Assembly (NCBI RefSeq): GCF_042477335.2
Contig: NC_091255.1
Location: forward strand, 32,714,501 to 32,778,500
From: Ovis canadensis
Taxonomy: Eukaryota; Chordata; Mammalia; Artiodactyla; Bovidae
Direction: 5' to 3'
DNA length: 64,000 bases
Positions 1-10,773 of the stretch are shown piece after piece. The number at the start of each line of letters is the position of its first letter. Positions within the stretch are counted from its first letter, which is position 1. The notes under the pieces were generated by a model, which ran no database searches, was not told the DNA's origin, and saw only the letters and a list, made by a program, of their open reading frames with translations. A program made the position numbers and the translations under genes.

Positions 1-534
1 AAGCTACTAGCACTTTCTTCACTTCTGTATTTTCAAATGGGACCTCGGGGTTTTGTCTGGCTCAGTAAATATTCGTAGGCTGCTGCGGGCCCAGGTTCTG
101 CAGTTTCAGTCTCTTCATTCATGGAAGGTCTGTCCAAGGTGGTGGGTCAAGGGCAGAGGGGAGAGGGTGTCTCTACAGTAAATGAGTAAATGCTCAGTAA
201 ACAGTAGAGTTTATTTCATCAGTAAATGAAACACTGGATACAGTAAAGAAAAAAAGTGGGGTGCAGATACAAAGATTAGTTGGAAGTTTAAAAATAATGC
301 TTCTTAGAGTAACCTGGAGGAAAAAAAACAAGCAGGATTCTGCTAGTATGTCACTGACATCCCCTCTCCAAGTCCTACTACATACCTCCAGCATATCTCT
401 GTTACTTATTGAACAATATCTTACTATGGAATTTTTACAAAAAGATCATTGAAAAAGGATGTCTGGGTTAATACCCCAAGATTAATATCAATATACCTGC
501 TGCATAAAGTTGTGTAGAAATCCCACGTTTAGCA
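1..534. other. Intergenic, 3' flank of OR copy A
   Basis: No gene seen. From about 255 onward it pairs with 20170-20957 as duplicated flank; 1-254 has no partner in the window. Confidence 0.6.
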
Positions 535-1479
535 TCACAGAGAGAAGGGAGTTTTCTTTCTCCAGAAGACTCTTCTGAGAGCTCCCTTCATGTCTCTGTT
601 CCTCAGGCTGTAGATGAAAGGGTTCAGCATGGGGGTCACTACAGTGTACATCATAGCCATCACAGTCTCCTTAACAGTAGAATTATTAGCTGATGGGCAT
701 AAATAGAGACCAATAATTGTTCCATAAAACAGGGACACCACAGTGAGGTGGGAGCCACAGGTGGAGAAGGCCTTGCGGATACCCCTCGCAGAAGGGACCT
801 TGAGGGTGGAGGACACGATTCGAGCATAGGACGTGATGATGAGTAGAAAGGGGATCACAAGAATGAGCCCTCCCGTGATAAATATCACCAGCTCATTCAC
901 TCGAGTGTCAGAGCAGGACAGCTTCAGCAGAGCAGACATGTCACAGAAAAAGTGGGCGATCACGTTGTCTTCACAAAAATGCAGGCTGGCCATGAGCAGG
1001 GTGTGCAACATGGCATGGAATGTGGTGAGCACCCAGGACAGCACCAGCAAGAAGAGACAGAGCCTGGGGCTCATGATGGCGGTGTAGTGCAGGGGGAAGC
1101 AGATGGCCACGTAGCGGTCATAGGCCATGGCCACAAGGAGGAAGCTCTCCAGGTCTCCAAAGAACAAGAAGAAGTACATTTGTGTCAAGCAGCCAGCATA
1201 GGGGATGGACGGGTCTTGGCTCTGCATGTTCTTCAGCAACTTGGGCATTGTGACAGAGGAGAAGCAGAGGTCAGAGAAAGACAGGTTACTGAGAAACAAA
1301 TACATGGGTGTGTGGAGGTGGGGGTCCAGGCAAATGAGGACGAGGATGAGAAGGTTCCCCAGGATGGTGGTAACGTACATGGCCAGGAACAGGACGTAGA
1401 ACAAGTTTTGATGTTCTGACTGAATGGGCAGTCCCAGCAGGAGGAACTCTGAGACAATAGTTTGATTCCTTCCTGTCAT
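535..1479 (-). CDS. Olfactory receptor, family 1 subfamily E-like (copy A)
   Basis: Intact, single-exon, 314-residue class II odorant receptor, a seven-transmembrane G-protein-coupled receptor of olfactory cilia that signals through Golf. Visible hallmarks are an N-glycosylation site NQT at residues 5-7, GN at 41-42 in TM1, LHTPMY at 55-60, [10 protein letters not shown] at 118-127 at the end of TM3, SY at 217-218 in TM5, [10 protein letters not shown] at 236-245 before TM6 and PMLNPFIY at 283-290 in TM7. Conserved cysteines at 97, 169, 179 and 189 fit the extracellular disulfides. Length and start are normal for the family. The sequence resembles human OR1E1/OR1E2 most closely from memory, so I give no exact symbol. 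A paralogue with 24 residue differences lies at 20958-21902. OR genes usually have upstream non-coding exons; none could be placed here. Confidence 0.95.
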   Translation of the reverse strand: MTGRNQTIVSEFLLLGLPIQSEHQNLFYVLFLAMYVTTILGNLLILVLICLDPHLHTPMYLFLSNLSFSDLCFSSVTMPKLLKNMQSQDPSIPYAGCLTQMYFFLFFGDLESFLLVAMAYDRYVAICFPLHYTAIMSPRLCLFLLVLSWVLTTFHAMLHTLLMASLHFCEDNVIAHFFCDMSALLKLSCSDTRVNELVIFITGGLILVIPFLLIITSYARIVSSTLKVPSARGIRKAFSTCGSHLTVVSLFYGTIIGLYLCPSANNSTVKETVMAMMYTVVTPMLNPFIYSLRNRDMKGALRRVFWRKKTPFSL

Positions 1480-1931
1480 GCTCTGTCTCCGGTATATTTA
1501 GGAAGGAATAACAGTGTCCACAAAAACCTGAATTTCAAAATAAACATATTTCTATGACAGAAATATGTGTTAGGCATTCTGCAAAAAAATATTTTATATC
1601 ATTCTCATCATAGTCATAATAATCTCTACATTACTGCAAATCTCTATGATCAGAATCTATGATCAGAAGTGACTTTCATTACTTCTTTTTAATGTGCAAC
1701 AATATTTCAAATTTTCTAATATACTCTTGTTCATTAATTTCTGAGACAGAAAGTGTGGTGGTTTTCATCATACCTGCCTAGCTGGACATCCTCTCAGTGT
1801 CTTACACGTCGATGTTCTGGGACTTTTTTCTGAATGCTCTTCTCTTATAACGGTGGTACATATACCACCAAGAAAAATTCATCTACTGAATGGCTTTGCT
1901 TACCATTTAAGACTCGCGTGTAGATTTCTCA

Positions 1932-2160
1932 GGGCTTCCCAGGTGGCTCAGTGGTAAAGAATCTGCCTGCCAATACAGGAGACTCAAGAGACACAGGTTC
2001 AATCCCTGGGTCAGGAAGATCCCCTGGAGGAGGAAATGGCAATCCACTCCAGCATTCTTGCCAGGTAAATCCCGTGGACAGTGGATTCTGGCAGTCTACA
2101 GTCCATGGAGTCACAAAAGAGTCAAACACAACTTAGCAGCTAAACAACAGCAACAACAAA
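1932..2160 (+). mobile_element. Bov-tA SINE
   Basis: tRNA-derived head starting gggcttcccaggtggctcag, then a Bov-A body ending in acacaacttagcagc and a short CAA-rich tail. Confidence 0.9.
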
Positions 2161-2455
2161 TATATACATTTTCAGATCAACATATCACTGAAGAAATTCA
2201 TGACCAGCCCCCTACCCCACTCCAAATTCCTTCCACCTCTGGTCTCCCATATCCCCAGAAAAGAGTTTCAGGAGCTCCAGATGGAAACATGAGAGTTTCC
2301 TCTTATTCCCTCCTTTCTTTTATCCTGAACATCCAATCTGTCAACACATCCTACATATTAATTTCCTTTCTCACTCATCCATTCTTTATCCCCCTGGGGC
2401 TGCTTGATCTAGCCATGTCAACAGGTTTTTACACCAGGACATTGGTACTGGCAAA

Positions 2456-3207
2456 CTTTCCTGGTGGCTCAGTGGTAAAGAGATCTCTAGTCTTCCCCAG
2501 GCTATTGTTTTCCTCTATTTTTTGCATTGATCATTGAGAAAGGCTTTCTTTTCTCTCCTTGCTCTTCTTTGGAACTCTGCATTCAAATGGGTATATCTTT
2601 CCTTTTCTCCTTTGTCTTTCGCTTCTCTTCTTTTCACAGATATTTTTAAGGCCTCCTCGGACAACAATTTTGCCTTTTTCCATTTCTTTAGCATTTTTTT
2701 TTTTGTTAGTCCATCTTAAAGGAGATCAATCCTGAGTATTCTTTGGAAGGACTGACGCTGAAGCTGAAACTCCAATACTTTGGCCACCTGATGCGAAGAA
2801 CTGATTCATTTGAAAAGACCCTGATGCTGGGAAAGATTGAAGGCAGGAGGAGAAGAGGACAACAGATGATGAGATGGTTGGATGACATCACTGACTCTAT
2901 GGACATGAGTATGAGCAAGCTCTGGGAGTTGATGATGGACAGGGAGGCCTGGCGTGGTACAGTCCATGTGGTCACAAAGAGTTGGACACGACTGAGTGAC
3001 TGAACTGAACAGTGGTAAAGAACCTGCCTGCCAATGCAGGGGAAGCAAGTTTGATCCCTGGGTCAGGAAGATCCCCTGGAGAAGGAAATGGCAACCCACT
3101 CCAGTATTCTTGCCTGGAGAATCCTATGGTCAGAGGACCCTGGGGGCTAGAGTCCATGGGGTTCCAAAGAGTTGGATACAACTTAGTGATTAAATAGCAA
3201 CAACATA
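2456..3207 (+). mobile_element. Bov-tA SINE split by a BovB insertion
   Basis: The SINE head (2456-2481) and body (3011-3207) are separated by 2482-3010. The repeated target agtggtaaaga sits at 2471-2481 and 3011-3021. Confidence 0.9.
2482..3010 (+). mobile_element. BovB 3' end with 5' inversion
   Basis: 2707-3010 is the sense 3' end of BovB (tail ctgaactgaac). 2482 to about 2703 is an antisense piece from the EN-RT linker region, comparable to 14500-14715. Flanked by an 11-bp perfect TSD. Confidence 0.88.
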
Positions 3208-3550
3208 GCTACTGGCCTTACAGTGAGAAGAAACACTGAGGGAAAATCATACCTGGTTTCTCAGAATTTTGTTTCCCGGGTAAATGAGCAGGACCTTACG
3301 CTTGTATCAAGAGTGTGACTGGCAATCACAAACCAGAGACAGGACTTGGGGATGTTGCCACTAATGGTGCCATGAGCCTCTCACGTTCTACACTCGTTAA
3401 GTCAGTAGTTTGCAGCCTGGACTGCACATAAGGAAATCTAAGGCAGTACTTCTAAAATTAATATGCATGAAAACCCCTTGAGAGTGCTGGTAAAACACTG
3501 ATTTAGAAATAGTTGACCTGTTTCTGTATTTTAAATTAGCACCCAGGTAA

Positions 3551-3804
3551 TGAAACTCCAATACTCTGGCCACCTCATGGGAAGAGGTGACTCATTGGAA
3601 AAGACCCTGATGCTAGGAGGTACTGGGGGTAGGAGGAGAAGGAGACGACAGAGGATGAGATGGCTGGATGGCATCACTGACTCGATGGACATGAGTTTGG
3701 GTAAACTTCGGGAGTTAGTGATGGACAGGGAGCCCTGGCGTGCAGTGATTCATGGGGTCACAAACAGTCTGACACGACTGAGTGACTGAACTGAACTGAA
3801 CTGA
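3551..3804 (+). mobile_element. BovB 3' fragment
   Basis: Starts tgaaactccaatactctggc and ends in a ctgaa repeat tail; 5'-truncated. No clear TSD seen. Confidence 0.85.
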
Positions 3805-4007
3805 GTGCACATTTCACAGTTCATGGACTACATAGTAAGTAGCAAGAATACATGATGCTTTAAAAATTAAGATTACTAGATGCTTCAGAAAAATGTAACC
3901 ACAATCTTTGATAGGAAGCACATACAAACTTTTTAAAGCTCCAAGGTGATTCTAAAATAAAGCAAGGGTTCAGAAGTATGGCATCAATGCCTACCTGAAG
4001 AGTTGTT

Positions 4008-5343
4008 CAGTTCAGTTCCGTTCAGTTGCTTAGTTGTGTCTGACTCTTTGCAACCCCATGAACCGCAGCACGCCAGGCCTCCCTGTCCATCATCAACTCC
4101 CACAGTCCACCCAAACCCATGTCCATCGAGTCAGTGACGCCATCCAACCATCTTATCCTCTGTTGTCCCCTTCTCCTCCTGTCCTCAATCTTTCCCAGCA
4201 CCAGGGTGTTCTCCAATGAGTCAGCTCTTCGCATCAGCTGGCCAAAGTATTGGAGTTTCAGCTTCAACATCAGTCCTTCCAATGAACACCCAGGACTGAT
4301 CTCCTTTAGGATGGACTGGTCGGACCTTCTTGCAGTCCAAGGGACTCTCAAGAGTCTTCTCCAACACCACAGTTTAAAAGCATCAATTCTTCAGTGCTCA
4401 GCTTTCTTTACAGTCCAACTCTCACATCCATACATGACCACTGGAAAAACCATAGCCTTGACTAGATGGACCTTTGTTGGCAAAGTAACGTTTCTGCTTT
4501 TTAATATGCTGCCTAGGTTGGTCATAACTTTCCTTCCAAGGAGTAAGCATCTTTTAATTTCATGGCTGCAATCACCATCTGCAGTGATTTTGGAGCCCCC
4601 CAAAAATAAAGTCTGACACTGTTTCCACTGTTTCCCCATCTATTTGCCATGAAGTGATGGGACCAGATGCCATGATCTTCATTTTTTGAATGTTGAGCTT
4701 TAAGCCAACTTTTTCACCCTCCTCTTTCACTTTCACCAAGAGGCTCTTTAGTTCCTCTTCACTTTCTGCCATAAGGGTGGTGTCATCTGCATATCTGAGG
4801 TTATTGATATTTCTCCTGGCAATCTTGATTCCAGCTTGTGCTTCTTCCAGCCCAGCGTGTTTCATGATGTTCTCTGCATATAAGTTAAATAAGCAGGGTG
4901 ACAATATACAGCCTTGACGTACTCCTTTTCCTATTTAGAACGAGTCTGTTGTTCCATGTCCAGTTTTAACTGTTGCTTCCTGACCTGCATACAGCTTTCT
5001 CAAGAGGCAGGTCAGGTGGTCTGGTATTCCCATCTCTTTCAGAATTTTCCACAGTTTATTGTGACCCACACAGTCAAAGGCTTTGGCATAGTCAATAAAG
5101 CAGAAATAGATGTTTTTCTGGAACTGTCTCGCTTTTTTGATGATCTAGCGGATGTTAGCAGTTTGATCTCTGGTTCCTCTGCCTTTTCTAAAACCAGTTT
5201 GAACACCTAGAAGTTCACAGTTCACATATTGCTGAAGCTTGGCTTGGAGAATTTTAAGCATTACTTTACTAGTGTGTGAGATGAGTGCAATTATGCAGTA
5301 GTTTGAGCACAATTGTTGTTACAAAAGTTGTCTTGTTGTTAAC
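4008..5343 (-). mobile_element. BovB, 5'-truncated, reverse transcriptase remnant
   Basis: Minus-strand BovB running from the ttcag tail at 4008 to the RT domain near 5310, with RT remnant peptides such as NNLRYADDTTLMAESEEELK. The 10-bp TSD aagagttgtt is at 3998-4007 and 5344-5353. About 33 bp next to the right TSD match no BovB copy here. Frames are broken; not a functional gene. Confidence 0.9.
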
Positions 5344-5533
5344 AAGAGTTGTTAGTGTGCTGAAATTACACAATATTGTGGGAATCAATGATATGGTAAT
5401 ACATAAGAATGTTATCATTAATGAAAACAATCAAATGGGTAAACATTAATAAAAAATTCTCAAATTCTCACAGTTTGGTGGAGGGGGTGGGGGATGCAGA
5501 GAGGGGGAAAAGAGGAGTGTTACCATACTTGAA

Positions 5534-5730
5534 GGTGGCTCAGATGGTAAAGAATCTGCCTGCAATGTGGGAAACCTGGTTTCAGTCCCTGGATTGAGAG
5601 GATCCCCTGGAGGAGGACATGACGAGCCACTCTGGTATTCCTGCCTGGAGAATCCCTGTGGACAGAGAAGCCTGGCAGGCTACAGTCCATGGGGTTACAA
5701 AGAGCTGGACACAACTGAGTGACTAAGCAC
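5534..5730 (+). mobile_element. Bov-tA SINE
   Basis: Bounded by the perfect 12-bp TSD accatacttgaa at 5522-5533 and 5731-5742. Confidence 0.92.
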
Positions 5731-5985
5731 ACCATACTTGAAAAACTCTCCTCTGCAACACCACACAACCTGGGAAGCCCTGATCTGATTCTGTAGACAT
5801 TTCTACATTTTTAGTTAGCAGATAATGCCCATGCTGTGGTCCATGGACTACACAATGAGTAATTAGAATACATGAAGCTTTAATAAATAAGGTTACTAGG
5901 CAGTCTCAGAAAAATTTAATTACAACTTCTGAGAGCAAGCCTGTGCAGTTTTTTAAAGCTCCCAGGTGATTCTAAAATAAAACAA

Positions 5986-6119
5986 GGGGATATCTCTGGC
6001 TGTCCAGTGGTTAAGACTCCAAGCTTCCACTTCAAGGGGCCTGGATTCAGTGTCTGGTCGGAACTAGGATCTCACATGCCTTGCGACATGGCCAAAAAAA
6101 GTAAATAAAAATAAATTTT
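5986..6119 (+). mobile_element. CHR-type tRNA SINE
   Basis: tRNA-derived head (gtccagtggttaagactcc), then a short body ending ggccaaaaaaag and an A-rich tail. Confidence 0.8.
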
Positions 6120-6272
6120 TAGGAAATAAAATAAGATGCTCAGAACTTTTGTATCAACGCCTACCTCCAGAGCTATTATTATGTTGAAATTGTGCAATCT
6201 TGTGAAAGTACATTACACAGTAAGTAATATTTATAAATGCTATCATTAATGAAAAACTAGATTCTAACTGGT

Positions 6273-6494
6273 GCATGTGTGCTAAGTCGCTTTAGCCATG
6301 TCCGACTCTTTGCGACCCTATGGACTGTAGCCCACCAGGCTCCTCTGTCCATGGGATTCTTCAAGCAGGAATACTAAAGTGGCTTGCCAAGACCTCCTCC
6401 AAGGGATCTTCCTGACCCAGGGATTGAACTCAGATCTCATACATCTCCTGCATTGGCAGTGGGATCTTTACCACTAGCACCACCTGGGAAGCCC
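6273..6494 (-). mobile_element. Bov-tA SINE
   Basis: Reverse orientation, ends in cacctgggaagcc. 10-bp TSD tctaactggt at 6263-6272 and 6495-6504. Confidence 0.92.
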
Positions 6495-6913
6495 TCTAAC
6501 TGGTAAATATTAATAAAAATATTTCTAGGATGTGGAATAGTTTGAGGAGGGAGAGAGGTGGAAAAGAGGAGGATTATCATACCTAAAAAACTCTCCTGCA
6601 GAACGTCACACAACCTGGGAAATCAAGACCCTCAGGTTGGAAAGACCCTAAGGGATTAGTTCATTCACCCTCTGCCCTACTTACCCAGTGTGTGAGGGTG
6701 ACTCCAGGACCCTGACCTGAGATCCTGCTCCCCTCTATTCACTAAGGCATGTAAGATATCAGCTCTGTAGTCATGACCTGTGTCTTAAACCTCCCTTCTC
6801 ACATCTCCCATTCTTTATCCTTGGGCCTGAGGGACCCTGGATCCCAGAGGAGCCTGGATCCTGGAGGAACTCATTAAAGGCAAAGTAATTACCCAGGACC
6901 TCTTTGGGACAAA

Positions 6914-7104
6914 GGGCTTCCTTTGTGGCTCAGCTGGTAAAGAATCCGCCTGCAATGTGGGAGACCTGGGTGCATTCCCTTGGTTGAGAAGATCCCCAGG
7001 AGAAGGGAAAGGCTATACACTCCAGTATCCTGGCCTGGAGAATTCCATGGACTGTATAGTCCATGGGGTCGCAAAGAGTCGGACACAACTGAGCGACTTT
7101 CATA
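6914..7104 (+). mobile_element. Bov-tA SINE
   Basis: 12-bp TSD ctttgggacaaa at 6902-6913 and 7105-7116. The inserted site lies in sequence shared with unit 2 (near 26680), where the SINE is absent. Confidence 0.92.
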
Positions 7105-7530
7105 CTTTGGGACAAAAGTTCTCAGGGTCCAGGAGTAGTGGCTGATTACAATCACTGAGCACACCTGTCTATACTTCAGGGAATGTAGAGATGGTGAGAA
7201 GCTCACATATGGATGCTTAATGGGAACAGACAGTAGTATGTGGGGTTGGAGCTTACATTTTGAAGATGAGGAAGAATGATTGGAGAAACCATTAAAATAG
7301 GCAGGAACTAGACTGTGAATATCCTAAAATAGCTTAGGAATTTAGGAGGCTTATTCCATGGCAAAAAGAAGTATTTGGTGGTCTTTGAGCAATGTGATGC
7401 ATATCTTTGGAAAGATTTTCAGGGTAGTAAATCTCTCACTACCATCCACTTCCGTATAAACACACCACAGAGGAGAGTTAAGAAAGATTAGACTTCTATG
7501 AGCCAAACATATGCAGATATATATATACAT

Positions 7531-7658
7531 AGTGAAGTGAAGTCGCTCAGTCATGTCCGACTCTTTGCAACCCCCTGGACTGCAGCCCACCAGGCTCCTC
7601 TGTCCATGGGGTTCTCCAGGCAAGAATCCTGGAGTGGGTTGCCATTTCCTTCTCCAAT
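7531..7658 (-). mobile_element. BovA SINE monomer
   Basis: Reverse-oriented Bov-A body from agtgaagtgaagtcgctcag to ttccttctccaa, inserted in an AT-repeat. Confidence 0.85.
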
Positions 7659-7919
7659 CTATATATATAAAGTACAAGAATAAGAGAAAAGTTAAACTCT
7701 CCCAGAATATGTTTAATTCTTCTTCTCTTTGAAATAGAAAATAAACCTAGTTTTCATTCCACTGAGTTATGTCTAGCTCCTCACCTCCCTAGGGAAAACT
7801 TAATAGCACCCTGCCCACCATTGTCTCTGGTAATCCCCATATGTGTCTGATTATCTCTGGGTCTCTAGCACTTCCTTACCCCGAAATTGACTACGAGGCC
7901 ATAAAACATTTATAACTCC

Positions 7920-7937
7920 TTTTTTTTTTTTTTTTTT
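7920..7937. repeat. (T)18 run
   Basis: Uninterrupted run of 18 T, probably an old poly(A) tail on the minus strand. Confidence 0.9.
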
Positions 7938-7994
7938 ACTACTGATTCCATTTTCTCCTCAGCCATCATCTCAGCTGTACGGAGTCTTTAGATG

Positions 7995-8187
7995 TTGTTT
8001 GGTTGCTGAGTTGTGTCCGACTCTTTGCAACCCCCTCCAGGCTCGTCTGTCCATGGGATTTCCCAGACAAGAATACTGGATTGGGTAGCCAATTCCTTCT
8101 CCAGGGAATCTTCCTGACCCAGGGGTCAAACCCACATCTCCTGCATTGGCAGGCAGTTTCTTTACCGCTGAGCCAGCACTGAAGCCT
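7995..8187 (-). mobile_element. Bov-tA SINE
   Basis: Reverse-oriented, from ggttgctgagttgtgtccga to gagccagcactgaagcc; diverged, with a small deletion in the body. Confidence 0.85.
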
Positions 8188-8189
8188 TA

Positions 8190-8870
8190 TGGGGCCCTTT
8201 ATGAGCTGGTATAACGCAAACCTTCATTCCTAGGGAACCTGCCTCTTCGTTGGTCTTGCTTTATTGGGTTGTTATAGTTTCATTAACATTTATTATGGTA
8301 CATGAAAATACAAAGTGGTTCTCAAAGAATTTTCCAGAATTTCAAACACGGGCCTGTCTGCTGCTATTGTGTAGAGCAGCCTAGTTTTCCCTTGGTAATT
8401 AATAATGCCACCCCAAGCAGAATGGCAACCCTGTCAGTTCATGTAACAACCACAGTTGTTATATACTAGAAACTAATACAATAGTATGTTAATTGCACCT
8501 CAATTTTTAAAAAAGAAACAAAAATAATCATTTTTTTAAATGTCCAGGTGGTTGGCTGAATTTCCAATTCAATGAGAAACCACTGTTGCATCACCTGGTA
8601 GAAGGACTCTTCCCTAGAGACCTACAAGAGACACTTCTCTTTTAGTTCTCTCAGCCTCCTCCCCTATTCCAGCCACAGCTACAGTGACCAACTCTGCACC
8701 GGCTTCAGCTAACTTAGTAGATGCAACATGATGGCTCTTCACCTTCTCCTCCAAGCTCCCTGCTCTGGGACTTCTCTGACGTCACGAAACACTGTCATGG
8801 GAATTTTCTCAGTACTCATACAAGATATTTAGACGGATGATCTGTCTGGAGTGATTTGTTGTTGAGAATG
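8190..8870. other. Intergenic, no gene
   Basis: No gene seen. The stretch near 8460-8515 resembles the 3' end of an old L1 (gaaactaatacaat... followed by an A-rich run). Confidence 0.4.
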
Positions 8871-9522
8871 TGAGGTATAGATTGAGGCATTTTATTTTTT
8901 ATATGGAAATCCAACTTTTTCAGCATCGTTGGTTGAAAAGACTATTTTCCACTGAATTGTCTATACATCTTTGTCAAAAATCAATGGATGATTGAAAATT
9001 GCAAATCAATATATTGTACACCTGAAACTTGAATAATATTGTACAACAACTGTACCTCGATTTTAAAAAATCAGTGGATGATACATGAGTGGATCTCTTT
9101 TTGGACTCTATATGCTATTCTGCATGCTCTATACTGATCCATATTCTACATTTTCACTAATACCACACTTTCCTCATGGTTTATCTTAATAGTAAGTCTA
9201 GAAATCAGACAACGGGATTCCTTGATTTGTTCTTTGTTTCCAAAGTCAGATTTGCTTTTTAATTACTTTGTCTTTATACATACATTTTACAACAAGATTG
9301 TCAGTTTGTACCCCCAAGATCCTGTTGGTGTGTTGATTTGAATTGTGTCTAAACTTGGCTGAGTTTTGAAACAGTCAATTTCTTAAGAATATTAAGCCAT
9401 CAAATTCACGAACACGTTCTATTTACTTCTTTACTTTTTTATTATTTCTTCAATCAATGTTTTGTGATTTTCCACATAGGTCTTGTCTATATTGTGTAAG
9501 ATTCATACCTAAGTATCTAACC

Positions 9523-9643
9523 ACTGGAGGAGGAAATGGCAACCCAGTCCAGTATTCTTGCATGGAAAATTCCATGGACAGAGGAGCTTGGCAGGCTATA
9601 GTTCATGGGGTCACGAAGAGTCAGACACAACTGAGTGACTGAG
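9523..9643 (+). mobile_element. BovA SINE monomer
   Basis: Bov-A body starting ctggaggaggaaatggcaac and ending acacaactgagtgactgag, inside L1. Confidence 0.85.
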
Positions 9644-9760
9644 CACAAATATTTAATAGTTGGATACTATCATAAAGGGTACTTTAAAGGCTTTTTTAAC
9701 TTTATACATGTTCATTGCTAGTTAATATAATTATAAATATGTTAATACTATTTTATATGC

Positions 9761-9826
9761 ACCCAGGCAACTGCATATCCTACACTGGTAGGCAGATACT
9801 TTACCTTTGAGCCACCAGGGAAGCCT
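9761..9826 (-). mobile_element. SINE head remnant
   Basis: Reverse-oriented tRNA-derived head only, ending gagccaccagggaagcct. Confidence 0.7.
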
Positions 9827-10773
9827 CATATACTAATATGCAAAAATATAATTTCTAAATATATTGGCCTTGTACCTATGATATTATTAAACTCACTTAG
9901 TTTAATAATTTAAACTAGTTTAATAAGTTAAATTCGTTACTGGAAACTTTTATTGCATTCTTTCGGATTTTCTACATACATAATCATGCTGTCTACAAAA
10001 AGAGATGGTTTCTTTTCTTACTTTCCAATCTGCATACTTTTTACTTCTTTTTCTTGCCCTTTCTCACTTCCTAGGACTTCCAGTAAAATACTGAATAAGA
10101 GTAGTGAGAGCAAACATTTTTACTTTGCTCCTGATCTTAAGGAGAAAAGGAGTCAATGTTTTACCTTAACTATGATGTTAGCTATAGCTTTTTTAGAAGC
10201 TGCTCTTCCATCAACTTGAGGACATTTTCTTCTATTCCCAATTTGCTGAGAAGTCTTATAAATTTTCCTTCAACACTGCTTTAGCTGCATCCTACTAATT
10301 TTGATATACTGTCTTTTCATCTTAGTTCAGAATATTTTCTAATTGTCCTTATGATTTCCTATTTGAGCTATAGGTTATTTAGAAATGTACTGCTTACTTT
10401 CCAAATATTTGGGATATAACTATTTCTTACCAAGCAGAAAAATCGTTTGTAGGCAAACTGGATCTAAAATAAGAATTTCACAGTAGAACAATAAAGCTAA
10501 TTTATAACATAGACTATCATCAGGACTGGGAGAAAGAAAAAATTTTATTACAAAGTAATTAAAAACACTATGACACTAGCAATATAAAGGGGTATATTGC
10601 TTTAAAAAAGATTGCATTTAATTTTTTTAATTCTGTCATGAAAAATACCATCAAGAGTGAAAATGCAGCAATATATTTACAGCACATATAACATACATGG
10701 TAATCTAGAGCAGTATCTAGAATAAAGTGCTCCTATAAATCAATAAGAAAAGGAAAATTGAACAGAAATATTA

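Larger units (their letters stand above)
3510..5790. repeat. Local tandem duplication inside unit 1, copy a
   Basis: After removing inserted BovB and SINE elements, 3510-3550, 3805-3997, 5344-5521 and 5743-5770 match 5790-6625 in order. Shared landmarks: ctaaaataaa near 3953 and 5972, catgga..ctaca near 3823 and 5840, and the acacaacctggga stretches near 5763 and 6608. Unit 2 has only one such copy. Confidence 0.7.
5790..6625. repeat. Local tandem duplication inside unit 1, copy b
   Basis: Second copy of the stretch described for 3510-5790, interrupted by a CHR-type SINE (5986-6119) and a Bov-tA (6273-6494). It continues into sequence shared with unit 2 near 26380. Confidence 0.7.
255..7440. 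repeat. Segmental duplication unit 1 (with OR copy A)
   Basis: Non-repeat sequence here aligns colinearly by eye with 20170-27410: 3' flank, OR gene, OR upstream flank, then stretches 3240-3540, 6600-6900 and 7205-7437. Matching landmarks include the stretch near 6690 (cagtgtgtgagggtgactcc) and its partner near 26465. Each copy has its own insertions. Flanks look clearly more diverged than the OR coding sequence. Confidence 0.85.
8870..10430 (-). mobile_element. Old L1 fragment
   Basis: Antisense L1 ORF2-like text, for example ttggttgaaaagactatttt and aatcatgctgtctacaaa, with many stops. Interrupted by a BovA (9523-9643) and a SINE remnant (9761-9826). Confidence 0.75.

Noticed and set aside
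833-1419. Open frames on the plus strand over OR copy A (and 21256-21822 over copy B)
   Set aside because: They are shadows of the minus-strand receptor genes; the repeated His/Gly/Glu-rich text has no family resemblance.
1932-2010. tRNA genes suggested by A/B-box-like sequences at many places
   Set aside because: These are tRNA-derived heads of Bov-tA and CHR SINEs, followed by SINE bodies and TSDs; none folds as a complete stand-alone tRNA by eye.
2140-2160. CAA, AGC and GCT repeats as possible expanded trinucleotide loci
   Set aside because: They are short SINE tails (for example 24310-24326 and 26794-26812) and not in genes.
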